Shown in pieces: positions 26,512-34,988 of a stretch of DNA of 64,000 bases. The DNA lies in the NCBI GenBank assembly GCA_964405735.1, contig CAYOPD010000006.1, positions 1 through 64,000 of the forward strand, in the 5' to 3' direction. How positions within the stretch are numbered: the stretch's first letter is position 1; each line of letters begins with the position of its first letter. A model generated the notes under the pieces. The model worked only from the letters and a program-made list of their open reading frames with translations, was not told the origin of the DNA and did no database searches. This stretch comes from JADJLQ01 sp964405735. GTDB lineage: Bacteria > Bacteroidota > Bacteroidia > Chitinophagales > Saprospiraceae. The position numbers and the translations under genes were made by a program.

Positions 26512-27276
26512 ATGATTAAAGAGTTTACATCAGATGCACTGCGAATTAAAATATTTGAAAATTCGGATACCTTGGGGAAGGCCGCCTCAGGAATGGTTGC
26601 AAGGCAACTGCATGATGTGATTGGGAAAAAAGGTCATGCCAATCTGATCCTTGCTACCGGTGCCTCTCAATTCTCCTTCCTCGGGCATCTTCAGAAAGAA
26701 ACGATTGACTGGAAAAAAATCACGGTGTTCCACCTGGATGAATACCTGGGCATACCGGAAGCCCACCCGGCCAGTTTTCGGAAATACCTGAAAGAAAGGA
26801 TCCTTGAAAAAGTGCAGCCCGGGCAGGTTCATTACCTGGATGGAGATGCAGCCGATATAGCCGCAGAAGCCTCCAGGTATGAAGCGTTGCTGAAGGATCA
26901 TCCCATTGACCTGGCCTGCATCGGGATCGGTGAAAACGGGCATATCGCTTTTAACGATCCACCGGTTGCAGATTTTGATGATCCGCGGCTCGTCAAGGTA
27001 GTGGCCCTGGACCAGGCTTGCCGTATGCAGCAATTGGGAGAGGGTTGGTTCCCAAGCCTTGAGGAAGTTCCCACCCATGCCTTAACCCTGACCATACCTG
27101 CGATCATGTCCTGCTCCAGAATCAGTTGTGTGGTGCCCGACGAAAGAAAGGCAAAGGCAGTGTATGAGACCGTCAAAGGAGAAATTTCAACGGCTTGCCC
27201 GGCAAGTATTTTACGCCGGCACCCGGATGCGGATTTATACCTCGATCTGTATTCAGCTAAATTATTGATTGACTAA
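26512..27276 (+). CDS. nagB: Glucosamine-6-phosphate deaminase
   Basis: A 254-residue sugar-phosphate isomerase/deaminase. LILATGASQFSFL is the phosphate-binding loop, TVFHLDEYLGIPEAHPASFR holds the catalytic Asp, and GIGENGHIAFNDP carries the Asp-His-Glu relay typical of NagB. Length fits the family. It turns glucosamine-6-phosphate into fructose-6-phosphate and ammonia in the cytoplasm. It is the last gene of the operon beginning at 21534, 55 bases after the transporter. A 6-phosphogluconolactonase alternative is less likely because of the NDP motif. Confidence 0.9.
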   Translation: MIKEFTSDALRIKIFENSDTLGKAASGMVARQLHDVIGKKGHANLILATGASQFSFLGHLQKETIDWKKITVFHLDEYLGIPEAHPASFRKYLKERILEKVQPGQVHYLDGDAADIAAEASRYEALLKDHPIDLACIGIGENGHIAFNDPPVADFDDPRLVKVVALDQACRMQQLGEGWFPSLEEVPTHALTLTIPAIMSCSRISCVVPDERKAKAVYETVKGEISTACPASILRRHPDADLYLDLYSAKLLID

Positions 27277-27357
27277 GAGCAACCGGGCTGAGGCGAGTGA
27301 GGACGGCGATACCTTATTCTGTACTCAATGGACACAGGAAAGAAAAATGATCCCAAA

Positions 27358-29121
27358 TTAAGCCGGGACTACTTTGATCCCCAGTTCCTTCAACTGCTTT
27401 TCATCAATCACTGAAGGTGCGTCGATCATCATATCCCTGCCCATATTGTTTTTTGGGAAAGCGATGTAGTCGCGGATGGATGTTTGCCCTTGCATCACCG
27501 CACACAAGCGGTCGAATCCAAACGCAATTCCTCCATGCGGCGGGGCTCCAAATTCAAAAGCATTCAGTAAAAATCCAAACTGGTCCAGGGCCTGTTCCGG
27601 AGTAAAACCAAGCAGGGAGAAATTTTTTGCCTGCAGGTCACGGTCGTGTATCCGGATCGATCCGCCGCCAATCTCCGTGCCGTTGATCACCAGGTCATAA
27701 GCGTCAGCGCGAATACCGGCAAGCACGGCCCGGTCGTTGCTGGCCATTTTTTCGATATCTCCGGGTTTGGGGGAAGTGAAAGGATGATGCATGGCAAAAA
27801 ACCGTCCCGCTTCTTCGTCCCATTCCAGGAGGGGAAAGTCCAGGACCCAAAGTGGTTTAAAATCGCCAGCCTGGATCAGGAAATGTTTTCTGCCCAGTTC
27901 CAGGCGCAATTCCCCGAGTTGTTTGCGGGTCCTCTCCTGCTCACCGGAAAGGATAAAGAGGATATCACCCGGTTTGGCTCCGGTGAATTCCGCCCAGGCC
28001 TGGAGATCTTCTGAGCTGTAAAATTTATCCACACTGGATTTGAAACTGCCATCTTCCAGGCATTTGACATAGATCAGTCCCTTGGCGCCGATCTGTGGAC
28101 GCTGGACCCATTCGGTCAGCTCCTTGATTTCTTTATTGGAATAGTGATCCGCTTCTCCGGCCAGGACCAGGGCTCCGATATAGGGCGCATTTTCAAATAT
28201 GGAAAATCCTTTGCCTTTGGCCTTTTCGTTCAGCTCGTGGATGGGCATGCCGAACCGCAGGTCTGGTTTGTCGATACCATACAAACGCATGGCATCATCA
28301 TAACTCATCCTGGGGAAGGTGCCCAGATCGATCTCGAGCATGGATAAAAACAAATGGTGGATCAGTCCTTCAAAGGTCTGAAGGATATCTTCCCGGTGCA
28401 CAAAAGACATTTCACAATCGATCTGGGTAAACTCCGGCTGCCGGTCGGCCCGGAGGTCTTCGTCCCGGAAACATTTTACGATCTGGAAATATTTGTCCAT
28501 CCCGGCGACCATCAATATTTGTTTGAACGTTTGCGGGGACTGCGGCAGTGCATAAAACTGGCCCTGGTTGAGCCGGCTTGGAACCACAAAATCCCTGGCG
28601 CCCTCGGGAGTGCTTTTAATCAGGAAGGGGGTCTCGATCTCTATAAAACCATGTCCGGACATGTATTTCCTGGTCTCCAGTCCGAGTAAAGACCGGAAAA
28701 TAATTTTGGATTGTACACTGTGCCTGCGGATATCCAGGTAACGGTATTTCATGCGCAGGTCGTCGCCTCCGTCCGTATCCTCGGTAATGGTAAAAGGCGG
28801 CACCTTGGCTGCATTGAGCACTTCAAGGCTTTGGGCCAGGATTTCAATATCACCAGTGGGCCTTTTCAGGTTTTTGGCGCTCCGTTCCCGCACTTCTCCG
28901 GTGACCCGGATGACATATTCCCGGCCTAGTTTTCTGGCTTCTCCACATAAGGCTGCATCCGAATCCATATTGAATACAAGTTGGGTGATTCCGTACCGGT
29001 CTCTCAGGTCCATAAAGGTCATGCCGCCAAAGTCCCGGCTGGCATCCACCCACCCGCTTAAGGTCACGGTGTGCCCTGCATGTTCTATCCGCAGCTCACC
29101 ACATGTGTGCGTCCTGTACAT
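27358..29121 (-). CDS. aspS: Aspartyl-tRNA synthetase
   Basis: A 587-residue class IIb synthetase that charges tRNA-Asp. The N-terminal OB-fold anticodon domain (1-110) begins RTHTCGELRIEHAGHTVTLSGW and reads DFGGMTFMDLRDRYG. Motif 1 lies in the FIEIETPFLIKSTPEGARD stretch, motif 2 in FRDEDLRADRQPEFTQID, and motif 3 near the end in GIAFGFDRLCAVMQG. The bacterial GAD insertion domain (about 290-420) is present. Length is normal. A TAnnTTTG promoter precedes it. It is convergent with nagB with 81 bases between. Confidence 0.96.
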   Translation of the reverse strand: MYRTHTCGELRIEHAGHTVTLSGWVDASRDFGGMTFMDLRDRYGITQLVFNMDSDAALCGEARKLGREYVIRVTGEVRERSAKNLKRPTGDIEILAQSLEVLNAAKVPPFTITEDTDGGDDLRMKYRYLDIRRHSVQSKIIFRSLLGLETRKYMSGHGFIEIETPFLIKSTPEGARDFVVPSRLNQGQFYALPQSPQTFKQILMVAGMDKYFQIVKCFRDEDLRADRQPEFTQIDCEMSFVHREDILQTFEGLIHHLFLSMLEIDLGTFPRMSYDDAMRLYGIDKPDLRFGMPIHELNEKAKGKGFSIFENAPYIGALVLAGEADHYSNKEIKELTEWVQRPQIGAKGLIYVKCLEDGSFKSSVDKFYSSEDLQAWAEFTGAKPGDILFILSGEQERTRKQLGELRLELGRKHFLIQAGDFKPLWVLDFPLLEWDEEAGRFFAMHHPFTSPKPGDIEKMASNDRAVLAGIRADAYDLVINGTEIGGGSIRIHDRDLQAKNFSLLGFTPEQALDQFGFLLNAFEFGAPPHGGIAFGFDRLCAVMQGQTSIRDYIAFPKNNMGRDMMIDAPSVIDEKQLKELGIKVVPA

Positions 29122-29147
29122 ATCTTTCTGTTTTGTTTATATTTCCG

Positions 29148-29155
29148 CAAAGGTA
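29148..29155 (-). promoter_or_regulatory. Promoter -7 box of aspS
   Basis: The minus strand reads TACCTTTG, a perfect TAnnTTTG, 27 bases before the aspS ATG. No clear -33 element was found. Confidence 0.55.
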
Positions 29156-29172
29156 TATCAATCGGAAGATAT

Positions 29173-29195
29173 GGATCAGGGACAGGGAACAGGGT
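29173..29195. repeat. CAGGGA(A) short tandem repeat upstream of aspS
   Basis: Three ACAGGGA-type heptamers lie in the 450-base stretch between the aspS promoter and the namZ stop. Apart from this repeat and the AraC remnant at 29416 I see nothing in that stretch. Confidence 0.4.
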
Positions 29196-29415
29196 AAATG
29201 ACGGTTCCGCGCCTGAGGGAGCAGGTATCGTCTTTGGAAAAAAGAGGCCCGCAAGAAACCAATTCCCGGTAGTTTATTGAAATACATGCCCGGAAGCCTG
29301 GTTAAATTAATCCTAATCATCTGAATGGCAAGGATATAACCAGAGTGCACCTTTTGGTTATGAAAATCATTGGGTGCCAGGATAAAAATAAAAGATAAAA
29401 ATATTCATCATTTAA

Positions 29416-29586
29416 ATGATCCACCAGGAGGACGAAGTGCCCAGAGTAAAAATCTCGCGTTACCTCCGCAATAAGTTAAACTTCGATTACAATTATCTTT
29501 CCAATCTTTATTCAGAGGTAAAAGGCACCACTATCGAACACTTTATCATTGTTCACTCTATCGAGCGGGACCCATCAATGGTATAA
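29416..29586 (+). pseudogene. Remnant of an AraC-family regulator
   Basis: A 56-codon frame whose middle part (RVKISRYLRNKLNFDYNYLS, then NLYSEVKGTTIEHFIIVHSI) matches the first DNA-binding helices of the short AraC-type regulators common in Bacteroidota. In intact genes this is followed by a second helix-turn-helix of about 70 residues; here a stop comes after IERDPSMV, where the frame already overlaps the 3' end of namZ. The upstream N-terminal part is also not readable. It is therefore a truncated pseudogene left by a deletion or rearrangement at the namZ end. Confidence 0.7.
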
Positions 29587-30771
29587 TAGGACATCCTTTA
29601 CCCTTTCGGCCCAGCCCGGGACGGCCAATAAATCCTCAAGTTCATCCAGGGAGTTTAAAGGATCCTTTTCCAACCAGGCTTTTAACCTTACGTCACCGGT
29701 CAGCAACTCAAAATGCCTTTCCCCGGACGGATTGACCAGGGTGGGATAAGGCGTCCATTCAAAATACCCGGAATATAGATTCTTCAGCAGGGCCAATAAA
29801 AGCATACCCGTTTTTACGGGACGATAAACGGCAGCGTCTGACACCAGAAGCCGGATCCCTTCACAAGACTGACTTTTGTATTTTCCCTCCTGTGGAATGC
29901 ATTGATAAGGTAAGGCTTCAACCCCCTGGGGAGCATATTGATTAAAAGCATTTGAAAGTTCCTTCGCCTGGATCCAGGGAGCATAGGCCACTTCAAAGGA
30001 GTCAGGACCACCACGGCCTTCACTGATATTGGCAGCCTCCAAAAAACAAAGGCTGGGATAGGTTAAACAAGTAGTTGGGGACAGGATAGCAGGGGATGGA
30101 GGTTTAAATGGATATTGCCAGTCCAGGATGGTGTCCTTTCTTTCCCAGCCTTGCACATTTATGATTTGCAAAGAAAGTTTGTCCAGATCCATTTCCTGCT
30201 TTAATAAAAGAGCGAGCTCTCCGAGGGTCAGGCAGAACCTTATGGGAATGTTCCACCTCCCGATGAAAGAATGATAGCCCGGCATCATCATGGGGCCTTC
30301 CGTGCGGGAAAAATCTGCCCCCAGGGGATTGGGCCGGTCCAGGATGATTAACGGCAGGTCTTCTTCCGCACACCATTCCATGACGTAAGACATCGTCCAC
30401 AGATAGGTATAAAATCTTACACCGGCATTAGGAAGGTCAAGGAGGATGGCATCCGGCAAAGTTTCAAATTCACGGGAGGGCTTGAGTTGATTTCCATAAA
30501 GGCTGGTCACGGGTATTCCAGTGAGAGGGTCCAGACTGTCAGGTTGGGGGGCGCCGTCCATACCCCTGGCCTGCAAACCATGTTCCGGTGAAAAAAGCCG
30601 AATGATCCGGTACCCAGCCTCAATAAGAGCTTGTTTTATGCCAATACCCGACCTGCTGACCGAAGATTCATTGGTCACAAGACCATAAGACAAGGATGTA
30701 TTTAGTGTTTTCTCCATTAGCAGCCGGTCGATGCCATTGTATAAAACCTTTGTATGGATCGGAGATTCCAT
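29575..30771 (-). CDS. namZ: DUF1343 protein, exo-beta-N-acetylmuramidase NamZ type
   Basis: A 398-residue protein. Family blocks include GLVTNESSVSRSG, RLFSPEHGLQARG, PDAILLDLPNAGVRFYTYLW, IILDRPNPLGAD and ANISEGRGGPDSFEV. Characterised NamZ proteins (GH171) release N-acetylmuramic acid from the non-reducing end of peptidoglycan fragments. Unlike many homologues there is no evident signal peptide, so this copy may act in the cytoplasm or leave by another route. It is divergent from the M20 peptidase with only 30 bases between, sharing a palindrome also found at 7768. The 3' end overlaps the AraC remnant by 12 bases. Confidence 0.88.
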   Translation of the reverse strand: MESPIHTKVLYNGIDRLLMEKTLNTSLSYGLVTNESSVSRSGIGIKQALIEAGYRIIRLFSPEHGLQARGMDGAPQPDSLDPLTGIPVTSLYGNQLKPSREFETLPDAILLDLPNAGVRFYTYLWTMSYVMEWCAEEDLPLIILDRPNPLGADFSRTEGPMMMPGYHSFIGRWNIPIRFCLTLGELALLLKQEMDLDKLSLQIINVQGWERKDTILDWQYPFKPPSPAILSPTTCLTYPSLCFLEAANISEGRGGPDSFEVAYAPWIQAKELSNAFNQYAPQGVEALPYQCIPQEGKYKSQSCEGIRLLVSDAAVYRPVKTGMLLLALLKNLYSGYFEWTPYPTLVNPSGERHFELLTGDVRLKAWLEKDPLNSLDELEDLLAVPGWAERVKDVLLYH

Positions 30772-30775
30772 TTTG

Positions 30776-30791
30776 TATCTTGACCAAAATA
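30776..30791. promoter_or_regulatory. Palindrome in the namZ/M20 divergent spacer
   Basis: TATCTTGACCAAAATA, an imperfect inverted repeat of TATTTTG/CAAAATA type. With its flanks (TTTG before, TAAA after) it matches the element at 7768-7784 almost base for base, apart from one missing C and one T-to-C change. It lies 5 bases from the namZ ATG and 11 bases from the M20 ATG. Confidence 0.5.
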
Positions 30792-30801
30792 TTTAAAATG
30801 T

Positions 30802-32229
30802 ATGAAACGGACTATCACCGCCTTGATGTTAGTTTATTCCACAACGATCTTTGGCCAACTTTCCAAAACCGATCTACATCAAAACATCAATGACCGCTAT
30901 GAGGAATATTCCGCTATAGCACAATCTATTTGGGAATATGCCGAAGTCGGATTCCAGGAATATAAAAGCAGCAACCTGCTGAAATCCTTGTTGAAGAAAG
31001 AAGGATTTTCAATCGAGGACAGTGTGGCGGGCATGCCCACGGCCTTTATTGCTTCCTATGGCAATGGTAAACCGGTAATCGCCCTGCTTGGAGAATTTGA
31101 CGCCCTGCCGGGGGTTTCCCAGGATAGGGTTCCTTATTTGAAAATTTTAGACGAAAAACAGGCTGGGCATGCCTGTGGGCATCACTTGTTCGGGACAGCC
31201 TCTGCCGCTGCGGCGATTGAGGTCAAAAACTGGTTGAAATCTTCTAAGGCCAGCGGGACCATCCGTTTTTATGGCAGCCCGGCTGAGGAAGGCGGTTCCG
31301 GCAAGGTATATCTGGTGAGGGAAAACCTGTTCAGGGATGTGGACGCCGTTTTACATTGGCACCCAGCGGATATGAACGGGGCCTCCGCCAGTCCATCTTT
31401 GGCCAATAAAAATGGCAAGTTCAGGTTCTATGGGGTCTCTTCCCATGCCGCCATGTCTCCGGAGCGGGGAAGGTCAGCGCTGGATGGGGTAGAGGCCATG
31501 GATGCCATGGTCAATATGATGCGGGAACACGTACCCTCCGATGCACGAATACATTATGTGATCACCCGGGGAGGTGAGGCCCCCAATGTGGTGCCGGCCT
31601 TTGCGGAAGTATATTATTATGTAAGGCATCCTAAAGCGGAGACGGTGAATTCCATCTGGGAAAGAATTGAAAAAGCGGCCCAGGGTGCCGCCATGGGGAC
31701 GGAAACCCGGGTGGAGTGGGAAATCACAGGTGGGGTATACAACCTGCTCAACAATGCGGCGCTCTCCGGCCTGATGGATAAAAACCTCAGGCTCGTTGGC
31801 GGGTATACCTATTCCCCGGAAGAAAAGGCTTTTGCCGAAAAAATTCAATCCACTTTTAAGGGAAATTTGAAAGAACTCTCAAGCACGGCGGTGATAACTC
31901 CTTTTACGGTCAGTGAGATTCCATGGCCGGCATCCACAGATGTAGGTGATGTCAGTTGGGTAGTGCCCACCGCCGGACTGAGCACGGCGACCTGGGTGCC
32001 CGGTACTGCAGCGCACAGCTGGCAGGCCGTTGCCGCCGGAGGGACCTCCATCGGTATAAAAGGAATGATGGTGGCCGCCAAAACACTGGCGGGCACTGCC
32101 GTGGATTTATTCAATGCGAGCGCTTTGATCGGGGAGGCCTGGAAAGAACTAAATGGCCGCCGGGGGGACAAATTTGAATATAAACCTATGCTTGGAAGCC
32201 GTAAACCCGCCCTGGACTATAGGAATTAA
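30802..32229 (+). CDS. Secreted M20 amidohydrolase (AbgB-like)
   Basis: A 475-residue zinc peptidase with a short signal peptide ending near IFGQ. Metal-site motifs are LLGEFDALPG, AGHACGHHLFGTASAAAA and the later PWPASTDVGDVSW. The dimerisation domain starts at about 205 with GVSSHAAMSPERGRSALDG. The set and length match the AbgB group, which cleaves p-aminobenzoyl-glutamate or other N-acyl amino acids. It is divergent from namZ, and the shared palindrome suggests joint control; a role on muropeptide-like N-acyl amides is possible but unproven. Confidence 0.87.
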   Translation: MKRTITALMLVYSTTIFGQLSKTDLHQNINDRYEEYSAIAQSIWEYAEVGFQEYKSSNLLKSLLKKEGFSIEDSVAGMPTAFIASYGNGKPVIALLGEFDALPGVSQDRVPYLKILDEKQAGHACGHHLFGTASAAAAIEVKNWLKSSKASGTIRFYGSPAEEGGSGKVYLVRENLFRDVDAVLHWHPADMNGASASPSLANKNGKFRFYGVSSHAAMSPERGRSALDGVEAMDAMVNMMREHVPSDARIHYVITRGGEAPNVVPAFAEVYYYVRHPKAETVNSIWERIEKAAQGAAMGTETRVEWEITGGVYNLLNNAALSGLMDKNLRLVGGYTYSPEEKAFAEKIQSTFKGNLKELSSTAVITPFTVSEIPWPASTDVGDVSWVVPTAGLSTATWVPGTAAHSWQAVAAGGTSIGIKGMMVAAKTLAGTAVDLFNASALIGEAWKELNGRRGDKFEYKPMLGSRKPALDYRN

Positions 32230-32289
32230 AGGTTCGGGGGTTGTCCTTTTTAATAAAATATCCAGTTTGAAACCTTCTAATAAGTCGGT

Positions 32290-33771
32290 CTAGGGTATCT
32301 GAGGATTCAGGTCCCAGAGAGTGGTTTTTGCATGGAATTGTTTGCCGGTTATCCTGAATTTCTGGAGAGGCCCCGGAGCAAAAAACACGGAAGTAAGGGC
32401 GGCTTTGCCATTGTCCGAAAAGATTTCCATGGAATAGTGGTCCATCAGGATTTGGAGCGTCAGGTTATGTCCTGGGCTCACTGCTAAACAGTCAATGGAA
32501 GGATATGCCGGGTGAAAAGCAAGGGTCTTGCTGGTCCGGTCGAGACAGAGTTGATGCCGAACTGCATCCCAGGTCACGAGCAATTTGGCTTTCCTGCCAA
32601 AATCAAAATCCAGGACAGCACCTTTATGGGAATCAAGGTTGATCTGCCACTCCATGGCGGGAGAGGTCTGGATATCCCAGGAGTCAAATTTTGTATTGGG
32701 ATCAGCCAGGTATTCCCTTTTATTGGTCCTGATCGCCTGTAAGGTATCCACCGGCAACTGGAGAAGCCGGTAAGATCCTTCTGTTTCACGCTGAAGCCCG
32801 AGTTCCCGGGCGGTGGCCATCATGCCTTTCCAGCCTTCCGTCGGGTTTTGGTTGGCATAAGCCCAGTTGTTCATCCAACCCATAAGGATCCTTTTTTGCC
32901 CCGGGGCCTGGTAGAAAGGAATGGCGGCGTAAAAATCCCTGCCGGCATCTACCTTGTTTACCTGGTCAAGGGCATGGTCGCATCGGAAAGAGGTTCCGTC
33001 AAAATCCCCCGTGAAATAACGCATGGATGAATAATCCCGGTTGGTGGAAATAAGCAATACCCATTTGGTTTTATCTTTTTGGTTATTCACCGGTAAGGCA
33101 AACAGCGCAGGGCATTCCCAAATTTCCTTAAAAGAAGGGTGGCCTCCAAAATCACTGAGCAGATCCCATTTGATCAGGTTTTTTGACGCGTAAAACTGCA
33201 CCTTGAATTCATTGGGCAAAACCACCGCCATGATCCACCGGGCGGTCTCTTCGTGCCAGAAAACATTGGGGTCCCTGAAATCCCGCTTTTTCAGGTCCAG
33301 CACCGGGTTGTTTTTGTACAGCGCCCACTGGAGACCGTTATCGTTGCTGTAGGCTAAATGCTGCGCCTGATGTCCTTCCCGGTGCGCGGTGTACAACGCG
33401 ATCAGCGGTCCGCGGTTCGCGCTACCCAGGCCACTTGAATTTTTATGGTCATGGACTACGCAACCGGAAAATATCATATGGTCCTTTTGTTCGGGGATTG
33501 CAACCGGGAGATGGGTCCATTTTACGAGATCCCGGCTTTTGGCATGGCCCCAGGTCATATGTCCCCATTCATTACCGAAAGGATTATGCTGGTAAAAAAG
33601 GTGGTATTCCCCTTTATAAAAGATAAGGCCGTTGGGATCATTGATCCAAAACTGCGGTGCAGTGAAATGATAAATGGGTCTTGGGGATTCCTCGAAGTTC
33701 CCCTGAAATGCTGACATAGAAAAGAAAGTCAAAATTAGAACAAGTTCCATCAATTTTTCCTGCATAGACAT
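32290..33771 (-). CDS. Secreted glycoside hydrolase family 32 (fructosidase/levanase)
   Basis: A 493-residue exported beta-fructosidase. After a hydrophobic leader (LMELVLILTFFSMSA) the five-blade propeller begins with HFTAPQFWINDPNGL (nucleophile Asp45), then FRDPNVFWHEE (transition-state Asp) and EIWECPALF (acid/base Glu), the three GH32 signature motifs. The C-terminal 130 residues are the usual beta-sandwich with SMEIFSDNGKAALTS. It would cut terminal fructose from levan, inulin or sucrose. Two ATG codons six bases apart (33771, 33765) can start it. No SusC/SusD pair or fructokinase is adjacent. Confidence 0.92.
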   Translation of the reverse strand: MSMQEKLMELVLILTFFSMSAFQGNFEESPRPIYHFTAPQFWINDPNGLIFYKGEYHLFYQHNPFGNEWGHMTWGHAKSRDLVKWTHLPVAIPEQKDHMIFSGCVVHDHKNSSGLGSANRGPLIALYTAHREGHQAQHLAYSNDNGLQWALYKNNPVLDLKKRDFRDPNVFWHEETARWIMAVVLPNEFKVQFYASKNLIKWDLLSDFGGHPSFKEIWECPALFALPVNNQKDKTKWVLLISTNRDYSSMRYFTGDFDGTSFRCDHALDQVNKVDAGRDFYAAIPFYQAPGQKRILMGWMNNWAYANQNPTEGWKGMMATARELGLQRETEGSYRLLQLPVDTLQAIRTNKREYLADPNTKFDSWDIQTSPAMEWQINLDSHKGAVLDFDFGRKAKLLVTWDAVRHQLCLDRTSKTLAFHPAYPSIDCLAVSPGHNLTLQILMDHYSMEIFSDNGKAALTSVFFAPGPLQKFRITGKQFHAKTTLWDLNPQIP

Positions 33772-33891
33772 TTATTTCTTTTACATATAAGAATTATGAA
33801 TGAATAAATAATTAATGGATCAACAGGTTAAACATTAATTTCAAAAATATGAGTTAAAAGATCCCGAATTTATTCGTATCAATTCAATTTG

Positions 33892-33988
33892 GCAAGAAAT
33901 ATGCATTATAATTGCCGAAGTATTGATCCTAACAGATTGATGCTTTATGAGGTCGGTTCGCTGGGGGGTAAGAGCCGATCTCTTTTTT
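33892..33988 (+). ncRNA. Candidate orphan small RNA upstream of the 34050 gene
   Basis: A strong intrinsic terminator (33949-33988) lies in the 278-base spacer between the GH32 start and the 34050 gene, with no coding sequence before it on the same strand. A promoter-like TCAATTTG (one mismatch to TAnnTTTG) is at 33884-33891. The following gene has its own promoter after the terminator. This geometry fits a short independent transcript of about 90 bases. The 5' end is a guess. Confidence 0.35.
33949..33988 (+). terminator. Intrinsic terminator in a divergent spacer
   Basis: GAGGTCGGTTC (33949-33959) pairs with GAGCCGATCTC (33972-33982) over 11 bases with two G-U pairs, closing a G-rich loop, and six T follow directly. 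The orientation is plus only. Confidence 0.75.
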
Positions 33989-34036
33989 CTTTTTCCGGCC
34001 TTTCTCCCGGTCGATTCCCACCCCGTGCAAATCCCT

Positions 34037-34044
34037 TACTTTTG
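34037..34044 (+). promoter_or_regulatory. Promoter -7 box close to the 34050 start codon
   Basis: TACTTTTG, a perfect TAnnTTTG. The ATG begins 6 bases after its final G, about where transcription itself should begin, so the message may have no leader. Confidence 0.5.
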
Positions 34045-34049
34045 TCCTG

Positions 34050-34619
34050 ATGTCGTTTCAGAGGACAATATTGGTTTTATGCCTGATCTCCAGTTTTAAA
34101 GGAGCAGGACAGATCCAATATACCCGTGATTTCACTATGCGGATCCGGTCCGCGGGCCTTGAACTCAGTCTTCCGGACAGCACCTGGTATAAAGTGCATC
34201 TTCCCTGTGAAGATGTTTACAACCGTTATGATCTGTGCCTGGTATCGGAAAAGGATTCGGCGGAATTAAAATACCTCATCCTGGATGCTTTCCAGTCAGG
34301 AAAAATTTTTTCCCCGCAGGTGCATTTCATGAATAAAGTCGCCAATCTGGCAACCAATGCGGACAACCAATGGATGCGTACGCGTTCATTTTCTTCCCGT
34401 TTTATCCAGGATTCCCTACGGGCTGATTGGGCCGGCGAATTGAGTTTTACCCCAAAATTATCCCTGACCCCCAAAAGATATGGTAAACTGTTTGGCATCT
34501 ACCGGGAAGAAACCGGGATGGCTTATGTGATCCTGTTTTACAATTACGAGTTCCCGGGATTCAACGATCACCTGCATTCGGTATTTTTCAAATTACCCAG
34601 ACCCAATAGCGCTGAATAA
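34050..34619 (+). CDS. Secreted protein of unknown function
   Basis: A 189-residue protein I do not recognise. The first 20 residues (TILVLCLISSFKGAGQ) look like a Sec signal peptide cleaved before QIQY. The mature part is a mix of strands and helices with no Cys pairs of note and no lipobox. The stretch MNKVANLATNADNQWMRTRS is the most distinctive. It is followed after three bases by the DUF4286 gene, so the two share a message. Probably periplasmic. The start is supported by a promoter box at an unusually short distance. Confidence 0.7.
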   Translation: MSFQRTILVLCLISSFKGAGQIQYTRDFTMRIRSAGLELSLPDSTWYKVHLPCEDVYNRYDLCLVSEKDSAELKYLILDAFQSGKIFSPQVHFMNKVANLATNADNQWMRTRSFSSRFIQDSLRADWAGELSFTPKLSLTPKRYGKLFGIYREETGMAYVILFYNYEFPGFNDHLHSVFFKLPRPNSAE

Positions 34620-34622
34620 ATC

Positions 34623-34955
34623 ATGTTTGTTTACAACATCACCCTGAATATGGATCCCGATACCGAGGAGGAAGGTCTGAGCTGGGTCAAATCGGATTTT
34701 ATCCCCAGGGTCATGCAGGATGGCCTTTTTCATGAATTTCAATTGTGTAAACTCAGGTTTGCCGACCAGGATACACCTGCCTATGCGGTTCAGTTTTATT
34801 GTTCGGATGAATCCGAAAAAGAACAGTTGCTGCATCCGGGCCAGTCCCGATATCTCGACTGGGTCGCGGACCGTTTTGGTCTCAGGATGATGACTTTTGC
34901 AACCATTCTGGATATCCTTGAACCGGCTTACCTCTCCTTCATTCATAAAAATTGA
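34623..34955 (+). CDS. DUF4286 family protein
   Basis: A 110-residue cytoplasmic protein matching the DUF4286 family of Bacteroidota: it begins FVYNITLNMDPDTEEEGLSW, continues with FIPRVMQDGLFHEFQLCKLR, and has the AVQFYC strand near the middle. The predicted fold is a small ferredoxin-like alpha/beta barrel. No function is established for the family. It lies between a secreted unknown and an acyl-CoA dehydrogenase with spacing of 3 and 33 bases. Confidence 0.83.
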   Translation: MFVYNITLNMDPDTEEEGLSWVKSDFIPRVMQDGLFHEFQLCKLRFADQDTPAYAVQFYCSDESEKEQLLHPGQSRYLDWVADRFGLRMMTFATILDILEPAYLSFIHKN

Positions 34956-34988
34956 GCAATTTTGCACCCTCTTATCAACCAGTAAAAA

